DNA from: Macrocystis pyrifera
Taxonomy: Eukaryota > Sar > Phaeophyceae > Laminariales > Laminariaceae
Length of the DNA stretch: 64,000 nucleotides
Assembly: GCA_031763025.1 (NCBI GenBank)
Contig: JASSKH010000009.1
Span: 2,170,001-2,234,000, forward strand
Direction of reading: 5' to 3'
Part shown: positions 1 through 11,609 of the stretch, piece by piece
How the letters are laid out: every line of letters starts with the position of its first letter
How positions within the stretch are numbered: the stretch's first letter is position 1
Notes under the pieces: generated by a model
The model's database searches: none
Told to the model about the DNA's origin: nothing
What the model saw: the letters and a program-made list of their open reading frames with translations, nothing else
Position numbers and translations under genes: made by a program

Positions 1-127
1 TCTCATCGGTGTTCCTGACTTTCTCGCAAGAAGAGATAAAAGTCAGATTTTTTAGTGAGGGGGAATGTGGTAAAAAGTCGGATTATACAACAATGTATTA
101 CGAGTCAAGCGTTGCTTATAGAATATT

Positions 128-376
128 TATTTTCCGGATTCGGGGAGAACAAATTATTTATTTTCCGGATTCGGGGAGAACAAATAAATTATTTATTTTC
201 CGGATTCGGGGAGAACAAGTCAAGATTTTGATGGATATGGTTTTAAAAAATGAATTAATTATTTCGTACTGGAAATAGAGAGAATTATTTATTTTCCGTC
301 TTCGGGCACACGTACGATATGTTATAAACACAATTATAAAACACAATTCTTTATTTTCCGGATTCGGGGAGAACAA
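128..376. repeat. Minisatellite of the TTTTCCGGATTCGGGGAGAA unit
   Basis: Four good copies of an AT-flanked unit containing CCGGATTCGGGGAGAACAA lie at about 130-160, 162-185, 196-220 and 355-376. A variant copy (CCGTCTTCGGGCACACG) lies at about 295-312. Spacing is irregular. The variant and its upstream flank (TTCGTACTGGAAATAGAG) recur at about 9820-9872, so the array belongs to a dispersed repeat. Open frames across it are repeat artefacts. Confidence 0.75.
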
Positions 377-1219
377 ATAGTTGATACTCAACTTTGCAAG
401 CTGCGTAATAGGAATTTTTTGAAGGGGTCTCAGAACTGGCTTTTTTTGCCGAAAACCGGCGATTTACTCGACGGGACTGTCAAAAACACCGGTAGACTCC
501 CCTTAGTTTTCCGAGAGCTTTCTCGAGCACTTTTCCGTTTATCCAGCGTCGTAGTTGGACTGTTCGTCCATATTTCCAGTTCTGAGGACATCATGATTTT
601 TCATCAAGGATCTTCGAAGATCCACTGTATATATCTGGCCCCAGTTCTGACCAACAGCCTTATTGCTGACCCCCCAGAGAAAACGAAAACTGATTGGCTT
701 CTCCAAAAATTAAATTAGGACTCTGGAGAAACGGGAAATTGTTCCTGAAAGAGCATTTTGAGGAGTCTATCGGTGTTGTTGACTTTCCCGCCGAGTGAAC
801 GCGTATGTTTTTCTAGAGCCAGCCTGCAGCAAAAAAATGTTATATTAATAATTATTATAGATGCGAGCAGTATTATATGTTAAAAAAACGAGGACATAAA
901 AACGAAAAAAAAAAACGAAAGAAAAACGAAGAACAGAACCAAAGAGCACGTGTGTTTCATTGGTCAAATTAAAAAAAATACAAGCAGAGATGCCGATACC
1001 TCCGTTTTCACATTTCGTTTTTTTTCAAGTACCAGAGCACTTAATTTTTACGAGATGGGTTTGAATGGGCGTCAAGTAAACGTCTCACCGATTTCAGAAA
1101 GTGAATAATGTATTTACTTTTTTTGAACGACACAATTCGTACCTGTACGTAATACTTTGTTCTCTATATCTCTCAACCTCTGCCTTTGTCTATAATAGTA
1201 GTGTGCATATATTTTTGAG
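377..1219. other. No gene recognised; AT-rich flank
   Basis: This interval has A/T homopolymers and one 99-codon open frame at 419-718 with no recognisable motif or splice context. I see no supported gene. Confidence 0.5.
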
Positions 1220-1439
1220 TTTTGGCCAAAATCGGGTATACCTGCCCACTTTTCGGCCAAAGTCAGTTACATCCTAAAACCAAGTACAAATCGCGCGCCA
1301 CGAGCGGTGTTTAGTCCATGGGAATACTGCGCTGAACATAGCGTGTGGCCTCCAAAATTTGACCTGTCTTGTTTACTTTGGGGTATGGTATAATACATAC
1401 CTGGTAGAAAACAGCAGAGTACACATCATAACAGCTGAA

Positions 1440-1719
1440 TGTTAAGATCAAGGATTGCGGGACACTTAGTATCCCTGGACAGGTCTGCCTTTTAAGTCGG
1501 TAATCGTTGGTACTTACGTGTGTTGCTTGCTTAGCTATAGAAGAAGAGCAGTTTTATTTCCTTTCGTGCACGCGGAGACTGAGACCAAGCTCGTGCGCCT
1601 CTGGAAAAACCCTGGTTTTCCATCTAAGATACGCCTTCCAAGTACTACAAATACGTTCCCAGTGGCTGAACCCAGGTAATTACCGGGCTTTCAACCTCAT
1701 ACAAAGCAGTATCATAACA
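1440..1719 (-). repeat. 3-prime LTR of the retrotransposon
   Basis: This 280 bp repeat aligns almost base for base with 5487-5764, differing by a handful of substitutions and small indels. It has TG..CA termini. Because the integrase is on the minus strand, this lower-coordinate copy is the 3-prime LTR. The high identity implies a fairly recent insertion. Confidence 0.88.
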
Positions 1720-2289
1720 CTAGCCCACTCTGATGAGCCGTATATGCAGAATTATGGGAATTTCGTGGAAACCCCGATTCCACGAACTAGAGCATGAGTC
1801 GAAGATGTGGCTCCTCAAAACCCACTCCCACACCTCTGAACGGCGAGGCAAAGAAGCCGGCAAAGTACGTAAAAAAATAAAGGGAAGACCTAGCTTTAAG
1901 GGGCAGGAAGAAATCGTCGATGAAAGCCATCGCCATGCCGACCGCACGGGGGGGGGGCGAGGAAGATGCACGGAAAAGCGAAAAGTGAGTACGGGAACGA
2001 AAAGAAAGATAACACGGAAGACGGCAAGAACCACCTGAACCCAGTCCACAACTCTGAAAGCGCATCCTGGGCCGCGATGGAGCGGCCGAGTGTCCAGACC
2101 GGTCCCGACTCTGGGCGAAAGGGGTAGGCAGGACAGAATACGCAAAAACACATGCCCAACCCAGCCCAAAAAAGGAAAACACACCAGAAAGATATCAGGC
2201 AGACAAAAATTCATCCCCCAAAGTCCAGGAAGACGACAAAAAATAAATAAATATCGAGTGTAGTCAAGAAGCGAAAAGCAGCTATCCAC

Positions 2290-4470
2290 GGCGGCACCTC
2301 GAGATTCATCTACGTTACGCTGGACCCCCCGTGTAAACGCGCTAGCCAAGTGAATTTGCAGACACCATGAACCTCGTACAGCTCTCGTCGAAGTCGTGTA
2401 GCGCGCCGGAGAAAGAGGAAGCTTGATTGGTCCCGGGTCGTCCCAAAATCGAACCACATATACTCCATCCGTCGGTGTAGCTGCGCTGATTTTCCCGAGC
2501 CACCACAGACCGTCGTCGCCCTTGTACCAAAAGTGGGCCCCGTGGGGAAGTACAGTGTTGCTGTGTCGGCGGAGCCAATCGGCGTGCGATACGCAACCAT
2601 AGCCGGGTGCCAGAAACCGCTCGCCGTTACTCCGAGAAAGCTCCCGTTGTGCCGCGCCAATTCTCATTCGGCGGTACAGGCGGTTGGTTTGGCGGTGTTG
2701 GTTCGGGGTGCCGGCCTAGTAGCGCAAAATTGCGTGGCGAGAAAGCGGAAGGTCCATTTCCCGTTCCCAGGATGGCCGGGATAGTCCCTTCCAGTGCGTC
2801 TCGTACATGACCGCGGTAACACCACCTCGACCTCTAACCGATTGATGTCCAGTAATCTTTTCCACTTTGAGTCGTTCAAAAGGGGTCGAAACGTCGTCCT
2901 CGGTGACGTGGTGCGGAGGAGATTTATTGGAGAAATTGTTGAGCACGTATTGCGTCAACCCCGCCGGCAAATACTTCGGCATGTCGCCACGGTCGTGGCG
3001 GTTGGCACAGGGCTTGCAGCGTTGAACAGATACGCGCCGGCGAGCCTCAGCGCCGGGCATATCGGAAGGGAGATCCAAATACAGGAACTTTGCTCCGAGA
3101 GGAGATCCATCCGGGGTGTCCGCTGAGGAGCAGGGGCCAACTGCGAGAACTTTGTAGGGGCCCGTCCAGTTGAGTGAGAGTTTGGCCTTGAGGACCTTGA
3201 CGTCCATGTCTGGTTTCACTCCCTGGCGGATGGTGGCCGCCGTATTGTACATCCACAACCAACCACCGACGTCAAATTTGGGGACCGGACGCAGAGCGTC
3301 GGAGAGGGCGGAGTTGCGGCGGTTCACGCGATCTCGAACGATATCGTACGCGCGCGGCTGGCGGTCCGTCGCCAAGTCGCAGTAGGCGAGGTGGTCGCGG
3401 GCCAGGCTCTGGTGGCCGGCGACTCCAGCACGCTCGAAAATCGTGAGAGGGAGGCGTGGGAGCCGACCCATATGTACCATGTTGGGAGCCAGACCCGTGG
3501 CGGTACTGACGGAATTGTTGTACGCAAATTCGACGTGAGGAAGCTGTTCATCCCAGTTGTTTTGGAGCTCGTTGACGACCATTGCCAACATCTGGGCCAT
3601 CGTGTGGTTTACACGTTCCACCCCACCGTTGCCGTTTGGGTGGTAGGAGCTTGTGGCAATTTTTCGAACCCCGAGAAGCTGATATACGGCGTGCGAAAGC
3701 TTGGAGCAGAACTGGAGGCCGTTGTCCGAGAGGATGCTGCGCGGGCACCCCCAAAGAGGGATATACTGCTTGATGAGAATGTTAGCCGTGCCCTCAGCGG
3801 TGAACTCTGCCGCTGTAACGGCGTACATGTCAGCTCGGCGGCTGAAACGATCAGTGAAAAGCAAGATGTAGGTATTACCTCGAGGCGTCACCGGGAGGGG
3901 GCCGAAATAGTCGATGCTGACGGCGATGCCGGGCCCTTCTGGCAAAGGCAAGGTGATGGAGGGCCACCGGACCGTCTGCCGCGACGTTTTCCGTGCTTGG
4001 TACTTTAAGCAGTTGCGTAGCCACCACCGGGTGCAGATGCTCATGCCGATCCACCGGTAGAAACGTTCGAGCATACATAGAGTGCGCACGGTCCCTAGGT
4101 GGCAGGAAGCCGTGGAATGGCAAGCCTGCATGACCCAGGGGCGCATGAGCAGCGGAACATAAATGCGAATAGGCTCGTCGTTCAATAAGCAGGCCGTACG
4201 ACCCACCGGGCGTGGCGTATCCAACGCAGGGGGGGGGGGACGGCTGTCGGACAAGTAGAACGATGCCCGCGTCGGTGGTGTGCAAGCGGCCTTTGTTGGC
4301 CAGCTCCTGAACCTCCGAAAAGGGAGGGCGCTGGTGGGAAGGGAAACCCGATAAAAAGTCGTCTGGCAAAACTTCCGGTCGGCCAAGGGCTATGTAGCGC
4401 ATGGCGGCGTTGCACGCGGGCTCAGCCTGTTGTTCCCGAGCCCAGTCGGCGTGCGAATAGCGCGCTGCGG
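2290..4470 (-). pseudogene. Retrotransposon pol fragment: integrase, chromodomain, extra tail domain
   Basis: Translated on the minus strand. A pre-integrase segment has a zinc-finger region with His-x5-His and a lone Cys where the second HHCC Cys should be (CLKY). The integrase core follows with D in SIDYFGP, D in LSDNGLQF and E in GGVERVNHT, the DD35E triad. After it come a chromodomain-like stretch (YETHWKGLSRPSWERE) and a tail with LWWLGKISA..YVVRFWDDPGPIKL, seen in chromovirus-like elements. Damage: a frameshift at the G run 4229-4239 and an in-frame TAG at 2716-2718, most likely replacing a Trp. Another in-frame stop at 4481-4483 separates it from the proline-rich upstream region. It is non-functional as it stands. 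Confidence 0.82.
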
Positions 4471-4483
4471 AATCACCGAACTA

Positions 4484-5480
4484 AAACTCGGCAGCTGCGC
4501 CGAGGGCGTCCAAGTCGGTCGAGGTGACGGGAGGTGCGTCAGTTAGCGGCGGAAGTCGTAAAGGAGGAGTTCCCACGGGCTCGGTGCGGTCGCGGCCGGA
4601 CGGGATGGGTACCGTCGGGACGGACGAGGCGGCAGGCGTCGGGGCCCAAACGACGGGTGCGGGCGGTCGCGGCCGTGGGGCTCGCAACGGGGTGATAGCA
4701 CGCCGGGCTGATGGTCAGGGGCCCCGCCGGGCCCGAAGCCATAATCAACAGCAGGCGGCACGGTGCCAGCGGCGGTGGCTGTTCGTCGGCGCGTCCGAGA
4801 TGAGATGCGGCCTGAAGACGGCAAAACGTTCGGAGGCGCCGGGTTGCCAGGCGGCGATGGGGTAGACGCGGCCGGATCAGTGACAGCGGAATCTTTTCCC
4901 TGTAAAATGCTCGTCGGGGGAGGAGCGCGCTGGGCGACAATCGTCACTGCAGCGGGGGCTTCTGCAGAGCCCTGACATGAAAGGGAAGACGCGGCCGGAG
5001 CAGTGCTCACGACGGAATCTTCGACCTATAAAGTGCTCGTCGGGGGAGGAGCGCGCTGGGCGACAATCATCGCTGCAGCGGGGGCTTTTGCAGAGCCCTG
5101 GCCTGAGAGGGAAGACGCGGCCGGAGCAGTGCTCACGACGGAATCTTCGACCTGTAAAGTGCTCGTCGGGAGAGGAGCGCGCTGGGCGACCATCATCGCT
5201 GCAGCGGGGCTTTTGCAGAGCCCTGGCCTGAGAGGGAAGACGCGGCCGGAGCAGTGCTCACGACGGAATCTTCGACCTGTAAAGTGCTCGTCGGGAGAGG
5301 AGCACGCTGGGCGACAATCGTCGCTGCAGCGAGGGCTTTTGCAGAGCCCTGGTCGCCCCCGGAGGGTACGACAAAAACCGAAGCGAAAGCGTCGTTGGCG
5401 GGGGGTGAAAAAGCCCCCAAGCCAGGACGGCGGTCGACGGTGGCGACGGAAGCAGATACACGAGCTGTCCTGCCGACGAC
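4484..5480 (-). pseudogene. Ser/Ala/Pro-rich N-terminal region of the retrotransposon
   Basis: The minus-strand frames here are rich in Ala, Ser, Pro and Thr and contain the 126 bp tandem repeats described separately. The position, between the 5-prime LTR and the integrase segment, is where gag, protease, RT and RNase H would be. I see no CCHC knuckle, protease DSG/DTG or RT YxDD motif, so these are deleted or this lineage never had them. The frame changes several times. Confidence 0.5.
4864..5355 (-). repeat. 126 bp in-frame tandem repeat, four copies
   Basis: The phrase GCTCGTCGGG recurs at 4909, 5035, 5161 and 5286, giving periods of 126, 126 and 125 bp. The first copy is the most diverged. 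A 126 bp unit encodes 42 residues on the element strand (core QRAPLPTSTLQVEDS), so it was an in-frame protein repeat. The 125 bp interval lacks one G in a G run and breaks the frame. Confidence 0.85.
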
Positions 5481-5486
5481 GCCACT

Positions 5487-5764
5487 TTTTAAGATCAAGG
5501 ATTGCGGGACACTTAGTATCCCTGGACAGGTCTGCCTTTTAAGTCGGTAATCGTTGGTACTCACGTCTGTTGCTTGCTTAGCTATAGAAGAAGAACAGTT
5601 GTATTCCTTTCGTGCACGCGGAGGCTGAAACCAAGCTCGTGCGCCTCTGGAAAAACCCTGGTTTTCCATCTAAGATACGCCTTCCAAGTACTACAAATAC
5701 GTTCCCAGTGGCTGAACCAGGTAATTACCGGGCTTTCAACCTCATACAAAGCAGTATCATAACA
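5487..5764 (-). repeat. 5-prime LTR of the retrotransposon
   Basis: This is the second LTR. Its inner end has lost the terminal G of the LTR (TTTTAAG instead of TGTTAAG on the plus strand). Two bases inside it on the element strand is TGGCGTCGTCGGCAGG (about 5467-5484). TGG is the usual start of a tRNA primer-binding site; the particular tRNA was not identified. Confidence 0.85.
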
Positions 5765-6460
5765 TGAAGTACATGCGTACACAAAAAAAAACAGCACAGA
5801 TATTAGCAGACATGTCAAACAAGGCAAAATGTGCGCGGTCAAGGGTGTAGGGCCGACTGTTCCAGGCCGAAACATAGTACACTCAGTAGTTGGGTCTCGG
5901 TCGAGGCATGTCGAGGCGAAGTTATCGTCTGTCAAGGGGTGAAAAGGCTGTTTTCTGACATCTCTGTTGTACACCCCAAAGGAGAGAACACAGCAGCAGT
6001 GAAATCAACCGTATGTCCGTACGCTATTGCATAAATACATACCTGGTACCAGGTAGTTGCTATTAATAAGTACAAGTACAGCGCGTACGTATGTACCAGG
6101 TATGCTTAAATGCGTACGTACGTAGGAGTACAGAGTTTATACACACAAGAATTGTGCAACCGAGGGACCGCACACCATACGCGGAGAGAAAACAGTGTAC
6201 GCATGACCTCTCTGATTGCTTCAAAATTAGCTGAAGTCCCTTGAAAGCTATAGATAGAGTAGACAAAATCAGGTATGCCCTGGTCACTTCGAGCCTAAAT
6301 CAGTTGCGATGTCAGTCTGGTCAATAGCACAAGGCTCCTCGCGTGTGATTTGTACTTGTTTTTAGTGTGTAACTGCTTTTGGTCAAGAAGTGGCCAAGTA
6401 TTATACCTGATTTGACTACTGCTCGTAAAACCCTATATTTTTGTATCTAACTTACTACCG

Positions 6461-7057
6461 ATAATTGTCCGGGACAAACTCCTCCTACGGATCATTGGCT
6501 TCCAGCGCCGGCAACGCACTGACCACCTCATGTCGTACGCCAAGGCCCTCAAAAAGGCACAGCGCGAGAGCGTTGAGACGACCATCCGCAAAAGACGCCT
6601 CCTCTTTGCGGGGGCCGTACAGCGGGCGACCAATGAGCGGCTGACCCGCCGGGTGATGTTTGGGACGATGGCTGGTGTGGAGAACCCAGGACCAGGCCGA
6701 CCGGAAAATAATTGGACCCAATGTCTAGCAGACGACCTCAGGGTTTTCCAAGCCACCGAGGGGTCCACGGAAAGCTCCCCTCTGCTGTTCGGAGTAGAAA
6801 CGGTGTTATGGCCGAGGGCGGCTAAGAAGAGCGGGAAGTGGTACCGGGGGATCGTCGAAGCGGCGGACTGTTTCATGGCGAGGTGGCACAGGAACGAGGC
6901 ACAGAGGAGCCGGCTACGCCACGCAGCTGAGGACGCCAAGAACGGCGACAACGGGAGGGGGGGGGGGGGGAAGGGCAGCTGTATCCGTACTGATACAGCT
7001 GTCGACGAATGCAGAAACGAAATGATAGATCGGGTGGCTAGGCATCGGTTCGACTAA
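6461..7057 (+). pseudogene. LINE-like reverse transcriptase C-terminal fragment
   Basis: The open frame reads RIIGFQRRQRTDHLMSYAKA, then RKRRLLFAGAVQRATNERLTRR and GPGRPENNW. This is the usual pattern downstream of non-LTR reverse transcriptases, where RLLWFGHV-x-R and RGRPxxxW occur. The fragment ends at a natural TAA (VARHRFD). The catalytic RT domain is absent, so it is a 5-prime truncated copy, typical for LINEs. A run of 14 G at 6957-6970 lies near the end. Confidence 0.68.
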
Positions 7058-8186
7058 CTCTTATAGACTTTTGCCTGTAGCTCCCTTTCTTTCGTGTTGC
7101 TTCGTCCGCGTAGCAGATATCTGTCCTTCCTGAGTACGTATGCTTTCCGTCTGGCAGCCTTTCTGAAGTCCTTGCGTCGTTTGTATTCTGTTTCATTTCC
7201 AAATTTTTGTTTTTGGTTTTGTCTTTTTGTTCTTTTTTTGGTCTTGCTTACCAGGTGTGTTGTTGTGTTCTCGCACCCGGTACGCTGGCATTTCACTTGC
7301 TTGACACTTGAATTTGGGATTATTTTTTATTTTTGGTCTTGCTCTGTCGCACAGTCTGTGACCACGGAATCAGTATCTCTCTAGGATAAGGAGTCGGGAC
7401 GGACACTGGGTGTACTGATGAAACTGGGTAGAAAGGACGATTTAATGTGAAGACAACGACGACAACAACAACAGATAACTTCAAAAGGTCAGAGATTAAG
7501 CTGGATCAAGCCCTCAACCTTCCGAAGTGCGCTGCGTACCTATGTAAGCTTCGGCAGTCCTCAATTTCAATTTGCGGAATCTCGAGATTGCTCGTATGAC
7601 ATGTACGTTTTTATTTTATTTTTAATCATGACTTTTACTTTCCAGCCCGACTCGTAGGTTTTACCCTCGGCGATCTTCTGGACCGGCCGTGGTCACAGGT
7701 GTCTTCCATTCTCCCCCCCGGCAGGTGCCTTTACTACTTGTCGCGCATAGGGTTTAGCATTCCCACTGCTCGTCCATTTTTCATCGAGTGTTTCACGCTC
7801 TCGCGCTTTCCGCTAATCATTTTTTTGTGCAAGAAAAAGTCCCTACGTTCGAGTATGCACTCGGTGAGACTCGAATCCACGGAATTGATCGTGGCACGCG
7901 GACCACCTACCAAGCCACAGGGGACGCCAATGTACTGTACCAGGTACATCAAGCAGCCTATCGGTTTCAGTGTTTCAGTACCCGTATAACGTATGGCATG
8001 ATTACATGTATTTGCTGCTGCTTCTGTACGTACGTATAGAGAGCGACCCTGCGGCATTTCTGCACATCAGAGTACAAAAAAAATCACACCCTGGACAATA
8101 GACAATGGCCCCTCTAATAGCAATAGAATTTGGTGCGCAATGAACGGAGTGGAAGAAAACCCGACCAAGGGAATGAGGAGAGGGGG

Positions 8187-8271
8187 GGGAAACAGGAGTA
8201 GTAGGGAAACTGCAGTGGACGAAAGTAGGAAGGAGATGGCAGACAGGGTAGCAAGGTACCGGACAGGCTAG
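8187..8271 (+). pseudogene. Second LINE 3-prime coding end
   Basis: A G-rich stretch is followed by a frame reading AVDESRKEMADRVARYRTG and a TAG stop. It matches the end of the copy at 6461-7057 (TAVDECRNEMIDRVARHRFD) at most positions. It is severely 5-prime truncated. Confidence 0.55.
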
Positions 8272-8499
8272 GAAGTAGAACATGTCTATACTACTCGTAC
8301 CACCAACTGGTGCAGCTGGTGTGACCGTGGTCTTCCTTTGTCTTCCTTTTTCAATTATTTCTCGCACTCATCTTCTGTGATTTGCATTTTATTTCCTTCT
8401 CTCCCTTCCTTCGATTGATAAGCCTTATTGAAGGAGTCGTGTGGCGTGGGTGGATGACGAGCCTGCTCAGCTTGTTTTGTATTGTCTGACGCCGAGGGG

Positions 8500-8567
8500 C
8501 GGGGCATAGTTGACGAACGCAGGACGGAGACGGCAGACGGGGCAGCAAGGTCCCAAGCGGGCTAGTA
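8500..8567 (+). pseudogene. Third LINE 3-prime coding end
   Basis: The frame reads roughly VDERRTETADGAARSQAG before TAG, matching the endings at 7057 and 8271. The post-stop sequences, rich in TTTT and CTTTG, are also alike. It supports a dispersed family with heavy 5-prime truncation. Confidence 0.45.
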
Positions 8568-9050
8568 GGGAGAACCTGGCTATGGTACTCGTACCACAAA
8601 CTGCTGCGGCTACCTGGAGGGTGCTTTGTGCTTCGGTTTGCCTGTTATTTTCCCTTGGTTCTGAGTCTTACTCTGTTTATAAGTAGTGGTGTTTTTTATT
8701 TAGCTCGTTCTTTTCAAGTGTATGCCACATCCCCTGCGGAAAGGTACGATATATTTCTTTTCCCCTTTTTCTCTTTGGATTTTTTTTCTTTGTTTCTTTG
8801 TTTTCTTTATTTTTCTATATTTTCTTTCATTTTTTCTCTTTCATAGAATGTGTATGTCGTGCCTGTCGTATCCAGTATGATGACATGACGCGTTGTCTAC
8901 TGTGCTTACTGCATACGTAACAATGTATTATAGCATCTCTGTGGCGTAGTTTTGTGACCACATACCTTGTACCTCTCTAGGATTGAACAATCGGCGCGGA
9001 CACTGGTTGTGCTGGATGTCGACGGGTAGAAAGAACGGTTTAATGTGAAG

Positions 9051-11600
9051 AACACACACATACATATTTCTCGTACGTTTCTTTGTACAACCCGACGATA
9101 AAAAGTTATATTTTTGTAAACTATCCATTTGGTAAATCACCCGGCTTTTTTTGTACTACTAAAATAACCCTGTACTACGGGGGGGGGAGAGAAGCGGGAA
9201 GTTTGTATTAAATACCTCGTACTTTGACTTGAGATATGTATGCATTTATATTCCGATTCGGGGATGCAATCATGCAGCTGCTGTTTTTGTTGACACTCGC
9301 GTTGGGTGCGGGAAGATGGTGGCAAGAGAACTGCTGAAGATGAAAAAAAACGGCTGTGAAGAGTGTGGGGAGGTGGGGGTGTTGCTGATCTCGGTCGATC
9401 AGCCTCTTCATGCCTGGCACGGGACTGTCGTTTTAGACCCCGGTACAGACTTGCACGCTTTCACAACAAACCACAGAACGATACCATACTTCTCTTGTGG
9501 GTTGTGGGTTCTCGCTCCGTGGTTTGGGCACGCATGTTGGGCAAAACCAACGATGAAGCCGGCAAGTTGTACGATTTTGCAAGCTGTAGTGTTTTTCAAC
9601 GGTTGTATTCGCCCGCGAACCGTCGTTTGACCCCGATAAAGTCGACACATTTGTATGTTTTCGAGACGGTTTTTGCATGTCGTTCGTGTTTTCGACGTAT
9701 CGACCCGGTTGAGACCCTTGTTTAAAATATACAAATCTACGAGGAAACTTGCTTCACTTTTTTATTTTCAATTCGAAGATGCAATCCGACCAAAACAATA
9801 AAATATTTGACCCATAAATTATATTCGTACTGAAAATAGAGTGAGTTATTTATTTTCCGTCGTCGGGCACACGAAATGGGTTTACCCAGGCACGAACAGG
9901 AACATAGAAGGAGCTCGGAACTTTGGGATTGGGACGAAGTTCCGACAAAGTTTTTACGACCGGTTGGCAAGCGCACCATGGCCGAGGTACTGCATGTGGC
10001 TACCACGCGGCTTGTCTGCCAGCGACGCAAGCATATATGGGAGGGTATGACCAAGGGGTGCCCTCGCAAGAAACCGTGGAATCAGGAAGTTGCTGTGGTG
10101 GTATATTTTTCGACATGAATGCCACTCAACATTCGAACGTCTGCCATCGAACAGCGATGGCCGATACACAACTTCTAGAAGAGCATCACTCCGGATGTCG
10201 CGGGTTGGACCACGAGAACCGCCTGCTGTGGAGGGTGCCTCGCGTGTGCGAGTTGTGTCTGTCCACCGTCGTAGCTGAGCGTTATCGCCGGGAATCACGT
10301 GCTGTGGCGGTTGAGTCATTCTGAAAAACTGCACTGCGTACAACTCGACGCGGCTTTTTCTTTTTTCGTTTTTTTTTCTTCCATTTATTTTTTCTCGTTA
10401 GGGCCCATCTTATCGAGGACTTTTTTTTCTTCAATTCGATTTTTATTTATTTTTCATATTTCAAGTTGCACCTGATTGGCCGAAGAGTGAAGAGTGAATC
10501 ACCAAGCAGGCATTGTCATGGCAAATAAAAAAAAACAGTTTCAGTGAAAAGTCTTTTGGGACTTTTTTCGAGTTTTTTATTATTTCGTTTTCCAATTTGG
10601 GAGTTGATCCGCCTTGCTGTGGCATGTTCATGGTGGGCCAATATCGCCGATGGAGTCTGGGGTGATTCCTGGCCGTTTCGGTGACGACGACCGAGGCGAT
10701 AAAACGCGAACCTCAACGAGAGGCGACCGGAGCAATTGCCGCGCCCACGCCCACAGACCATAGCACATCGCACCCCCGCGGTGGCGCCTAAAAAAAAACA
10801 CGACGGCCACAAGCCCAGTTTTTCGGCATGCTCGATCGGCCAACCATCACGAAAACCGAGCAAACGAGCCAAAAAACAGAGGAACAGAGGATACGCTCGA
10901 GACCTCGATAGCTACATCACCGTTGCTGTTCCGGGCGTGACGCTTGAGGGCTTGGCTCCCTCTGCCCACCCAAGAGATCCTGAGGGTGAAAGCTTCGTAT
11001 CTTGCGCCACAAAAAAAAAGAGGCTGGCGGCGCGCACGCGACAACGCACGCCGTCGCTCTCGTCTACACTCGTCGCTGTTTGTCGGCTGGGCGTTGTGTG
11101 ACGTGATGCGTTATTCCAGGTTATTCAATATTTTTTGTTTTTTTTGACAATTTTACGCCGTTTCCGGATGGGACTCAGACTCGTATTTTTCATAAAGTCA
11201 AGTTCAAATTCGTTTTGTTTTTTCCCAATTCGACTTGTTGCAGTCTTCGTTGAGATAGGCCCTTAGAACTCAACTTCCTGTTTTTTTACGAAAAAGCGAA
11301 AGTCTGTCCGTTCGTTTCGTTTTTTTCGCTTTTTTTTCTCGTTAGGACCGGCCCTTAATGAGGTTGAACGCAACACAACACGATTTTTGCTGGTCACGTT
11401 TAGTTGTAAAATTGTAAAAAATTATACAATTAAAAAAACAACTATTGTTTGTCAGGGATCATGACATGAATGTTTCTTGGTTCTGGATTAGTTCAGAACT
11501 TTTCAAGGTGATGTTTCGTGGCAAATGTCACGTTTTCACGTTTCGGTTTGGGCAAAGACCAATAGTAAGTATAAGTACGGCATTGGAACCTTTTATGGGT
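9051..11600. other. Unassigned repeat-rich interval
   Basis: Several open frames of 70-130 codons exist on both strands (for example 9876-10118 and 10736-11101) but none shows a recognisable domain. The frame at 10736-11101 is basic (Lys/Arg-rich) and contains YITVAVPGVTLEGLAP. It could be an upstream exon of the large gene, but no splice phase fits exon 1. T-rich and A-rich runs separate the pieces. Confidence 0.4.
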
Positions 11601-11609
11601 ACACGGCGC

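Larger units (their letters stand above)
1440..5764 (-). mobile_element. Ty3/gypsy-type LTR retrotransposon, degenerate
   Basis: Two nearly identical LTRs of about 280 bp bound a 3.8 kb interior carrying an integrase plus chromodomain on the minus strand. The element starts TGTTATGATAC and ends GATCTTAACA on its own strand. The 4 bp TGAA occurs at both outer edges (1436-1439 and 5765-5768), consistent with a target duplication. The paralogous repeat at 22.4-23.1 kb shows the unoccupied site. Reverse transcriptase and RNase H were not found, and the frame carries stops and a frameshift, so the copy is not autonomous. Confidence 0.85.
1220..6427. mobile_element. TIR element (copy 1), split by an LTR retrotransposon
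   Basis: The halves 1220-1439 and 5765-6427 together match, in reverse orientation, the uninterrupted element at about 22385-23135. The termini are inverted repeats of about 80 bp sharing GCCAAAATC, a GGTATACCTG-like segment and TTACAT..TAAAA. There is no coding capacity, so it looks non-autonomous. The retrotransposon at 1440-5764 sits inside it. The comparison is by eye. Confidence 0.7.
7058..9050. other. LINE tails and T-rich repeats; no gene
   Basis: Apart from the two LINE ends there is only T-rich sequence and a motif seen twice: CTCTCTAGGAT.. followed by CGGACACTG and GGGTAGAAAG..TTTAATGTGAAG, at about 7373-7452 and 8971-9051. The first half recurs at 12489 as the TIR of another element. 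No protein gene is supported. Confidence 0.5.

Noticed and set aside
128..376. Regularly spaced direct repeats that could suggest a CRISPR array.
   Set aside because: Spacing is irregular, units share flanking AT-rich sequence and the context is eukaryotic; it is a minisatellite.
1720..2290. Continuation of the minus-strand frame past the retrotransposon tail domain to the LTR.
   Set aside because: Hydrophobic and Pro-rich with no domain; it looks like untranslated interior next to the 3-prime LTR, not an envelope gene.
10736..11101. Basic open frame that might be a 5-prime exon of the giant gene.
   Set aside because: Its only plausible donor leaves phase 1 while exon 1 enters in phase 2, and no domain is recognisable.
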